Origin: Mesorhizobium sp.
Lineage (GTDB): Bacteria > Pseudomonadota > Alphaproteobacteria > Rhizobiales > Rhizobiaceae
NCBI GenBank assembly: GCA_004020875.1
Contig: SAPZ01000001.1
Span: forward strand, 496,001-560,000
Reading direction: 5' to 3'
DNA: 64,000 bases
The notes below the pieces were generated by a model. The model did not search any database. It was not told the origin of the DNA and saw only the letters and a list, made by a program, of their open reading frames with translations. Made by a program: the position numbers and the translations under genes. Shown one piece after another: positions 62,538-64,000 of this stretch. Every line of letters begins with the position of its first letter. Positions within the stretch are counted from its first letter, which is position 1.

Positions 62538-63611
62538 TCAGCCGGCATCCGGTGCCGGCAGCAGATCTGCGACGGGCTTCGCTCGTTGCCGGGCTCGCTG
62601 CGAGCGGTGCTTGACCCACTGGACGTTGAAGCCGACGGCGCAGAGAAGGATGCCGCCGACCAGCGTCGATGTTAGGCTTCCATGCACGCCGATCTGAACC
62701 AGACCGTTGACGAGGAGGAAGATGGTTAGCGCGCCAATCAGCGTCCGTGCGATAGAGCCGCGACCACCGGCCAAGCTGTTGCCGCCGAGCACCACCGCCG
62801 ACAGGGCGTTGATTTCCCAATTGAGGCCGGTTCCGCTGCCGACGCTGTTCTGGCGCGCCGCGTAAAGGAATCCCGCGATTGACGCCAGCACTGCCGAGAC
62901 AACATAGGCCTTGAAGATCACTTGCGGCACCGAAATGCCTGCGTGGCGGGCCGCCTTCCGGCTCGAACCAACCGCCATCATGTGCATGCCGCCCCTGCAC
63001 CTGGTGATATAGAGATGGGCCAGCACGCCGCAGACCAGGAGACACAGGAAGGAGACTGGGATGCCGGCGAACCGGCCACCTCCCAGAGCGTCCCACACTG
63101 CGCCCTCCATGTTCACATTCGCGATGTCGGATGTGTAAGCGGCAACCAGCTTCTCGTAGCAGGCCCTCAGGATGATCAGCATCACGATGGTGGTAAGAAA
63201 CGGCCGCGTCTTGACATAGGCGATCAGCAGGCCGTTCGCTGCTCCGATCGTCGCTCCTACGAGCAGCACTATGCCGAGTGCCGCCCAGAACGGCAGAGCC
63301 AAAACGCCATAGGTCATCAGGGCGACGAAATTGGCCACCGCGAAGACGGCGCCGACCGAGAGATCGATGCCTCCTGCGAAGATGACCCAGCCCATGGCGA
63401 TGGCGACAAAGGCTGGTGGGGCGAAGCCCCGCAGGATCTGCTGGACATTGGCGGCGCCGAAATAGTCCGGGATCGTGGCGGCGAGCGCTATGCTCACCGC
63501 CACCAGAACCATCACAGGGACTGCCGTATCCATCCACTGCCGCTGCAAAATCGGATCAGCGACAGCTTTAAGCAATGACGGCCGCAGCACGCGTTCCTGA
63601 AGCTGGGTCAT
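62538..63611 (-). CDS. Ribose-type ABC importer, permease (second system)
   Basis: ATG 63611 overlaps the binding-protein stop (ATGA), giving 357 residues with multiple hydrophobic helices and FAGGIDLSVGAVFAVANFVA, VGSSRKAARHAGISVP and LGGNSLAGGRGSIARTLIGA. The C-terminus has an additional basic tail of about 25 residues (KHRSQRARQRAK). Confidence 0.92.
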   Translation of the reverse strand: MTQLQERVLRPSLLKAVADPILQRQWMDTAVPVMVLVAVSIALAATIPDYFGAANVQQILRGFAPPAFVAIAMGWVIFAGGIDLSVGAVFAVANFVALMTYGVLALPFWAALGIVLLVGATIGAANGLLIAYVKTRPFLTTIVMLIILRACYEKLVAAYTSDIANVNMEGAVWDALGGGRFAGIPVSFLCLLVCGVLAHLYITRCRGGMHMMAVGSSRKAARHAGISVPQVIFKAYVVSAVLASIAGFLYAARQNSVGSGTGLNWEINALSAVVLGGNSLAGGRGSIARTLIGALTIFLLVNGLVQIGVHGSLTSTLVGGILLCAVGFNVQWVKHRSQRARQRAKPVADLLPAPDAG

Positions 63612-64000
63612 TTTGCCTTGTCGACTTTGTAGCAATAGCCGCGGTCCTTGGCGCTTTCGATCCAGTAGTTGTTTGTGAAGTAGAACAAGTGCTTGTCGCC
63701 GGGCTTATCTTTGCCCTGCAGAAGGCTAAGGACCGCATTAACCAGTGTGATGCCTTGAACGTCGGCGCGGTTCGACAGAGCCTTTGTGAACAGTCCCTGC
63801 TCGACCAGGTCGCAATCGCCCATCTGCCCGTCGCTGATGGCGAAGACCTTAACGTCGCCCTGCCGCCCGGCGTTCTTGACGGCCTGCGCGGCGCCCGCCG
63901 CCATCGGCCCCCAGAAACCATGGATGGCGCAAAGCTTGGGATATTGCTGCAGGACGGTGGTGGCGATCTGATTGGCTTTGTTGGCGTCCCAATCGCCCGG
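63608..64000 (-). CDS. Ribose-type ABC binding protein, 3' part (runs off the window)
   Basis: The frame is open to the window edge; about 130 residues of the C-terminal half of a Peripla_BP_4-type protein are visible (PGDWDANKANQIATTVLQQY, then LCAIHGFWGPMAAGAAQAV and LFYFTNNYWIESAKDRGYCY). The 5' end with signal peptide lies outside. It is coupled to the permease by a 4-base overlap. It is not closely similar to the paralogous pair at 53251 and 56997. Confidence 0.88.
   Translation of the reverse strand, partial: PGDWDANKANQIATTVLQQYPKLCAIHGFWGPMAAGAAQAVKNAGRQGDVKVFAISDGQMGDCDLVEQGLFTKALSNRADVQGITLVNAVLSLLQGKDKPGDKHLFYFTNNYWIESAKDRGYCYKVDKAK

Noticed and set aside
1..64000. CRISPR array, toxin-antitoxin pair, restriction or phage-defence genes
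   Set aside because: I looked for regularly spaced repeats and typical small gene pairs and saw none; the only mobile element recognised is the IS91-like one.

Overview
The window reads as chromosome or megaplasmid of a GC-rich alphaproteobacterium, most like a Rhizobiales soil heterotroph of the Mesorhizobium type. This is inferred from gene content (ROK-regulated sugar operons, several ribose-type importers, many LysR and LacI circuits, frequent GTG/TTG starts). No rRNA or complete tRNA gene was seen, so the species is not established.

Region 1 (27-7960) is a compact carbohydrate operon. A ROK repressor gene is followed by a perfect 16-bp inverted repeat and then a dehydrogenase of the Gfo/Idh/MocA family, a TIM-barrel isomerase/epimerase, an alpha/beta hydrolase, a ROK kinase and a ribose-type ABC importer, closed by a long hairpin. 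Oxidation, hydrolysis, isomerisation and phosphorylation of an unidentified imported sugar fits the set.

Region 2 (about 7960-25700) is accessory and scarred. It holds a decayed IS91-type element with frameshifts in both genes, then five consecutive gene fragments joined end to end. Next comes a series of small enzyme genes, several divergent from or next to a LysR regulator (five LysR genes in about 12 kb). Further remnants are a metallo-beta-lactamase-fold protein missing its N-terminus, a frameshifted MarR and a truncated DUF1772-like protein.

Region 3 (about 26150-60904) is the most interesting part. A LacI-family gene (33872-34963) sits inside about 34 kb of catabolic genes, and ten near-identical palindromes of the form ATGGAAACGTTTCCAT lie just upstream of ten transcription units. 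Together these units encode hydantoinase/oxoprolinase A and B subunits, a CaiB-type CoA-transferase, enoyl-CoA hydratase, an HMG-CoA-lyase-like enzyme, acetaldehyde dehydrogenase plus 4-hydroxy-2-oxovalerate aldolase, two MmgE/PrpD proteins, a class-B flavin monooxygenase with a fused SnoaL/NTF2-like domain, three short-chain dehydrogenases, aldehyde dehydrogenase, two epoxide-hydrolase-like proteins, a quinone-oxidoreductase-like protein, an acyl-CoA dehydrogenase and a ribose-type ABC importer with two paralogous binding proteins. I read this as one LacI-controlled regulon for an unidentified, probably cyclic or branched, oxygenated carbon source. The operators are seen in the sequence; the pathway is inference. 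An amino-acid-type ABC operon with a DAO-type oxidase, rhodanese and VOC protein (37105-42460) lies inside the island and may share one operator.

Region 4 (60942-64000, minus strand) is another ribose-type importer (ATPase, permease, and a binding protein that runs off the window end).
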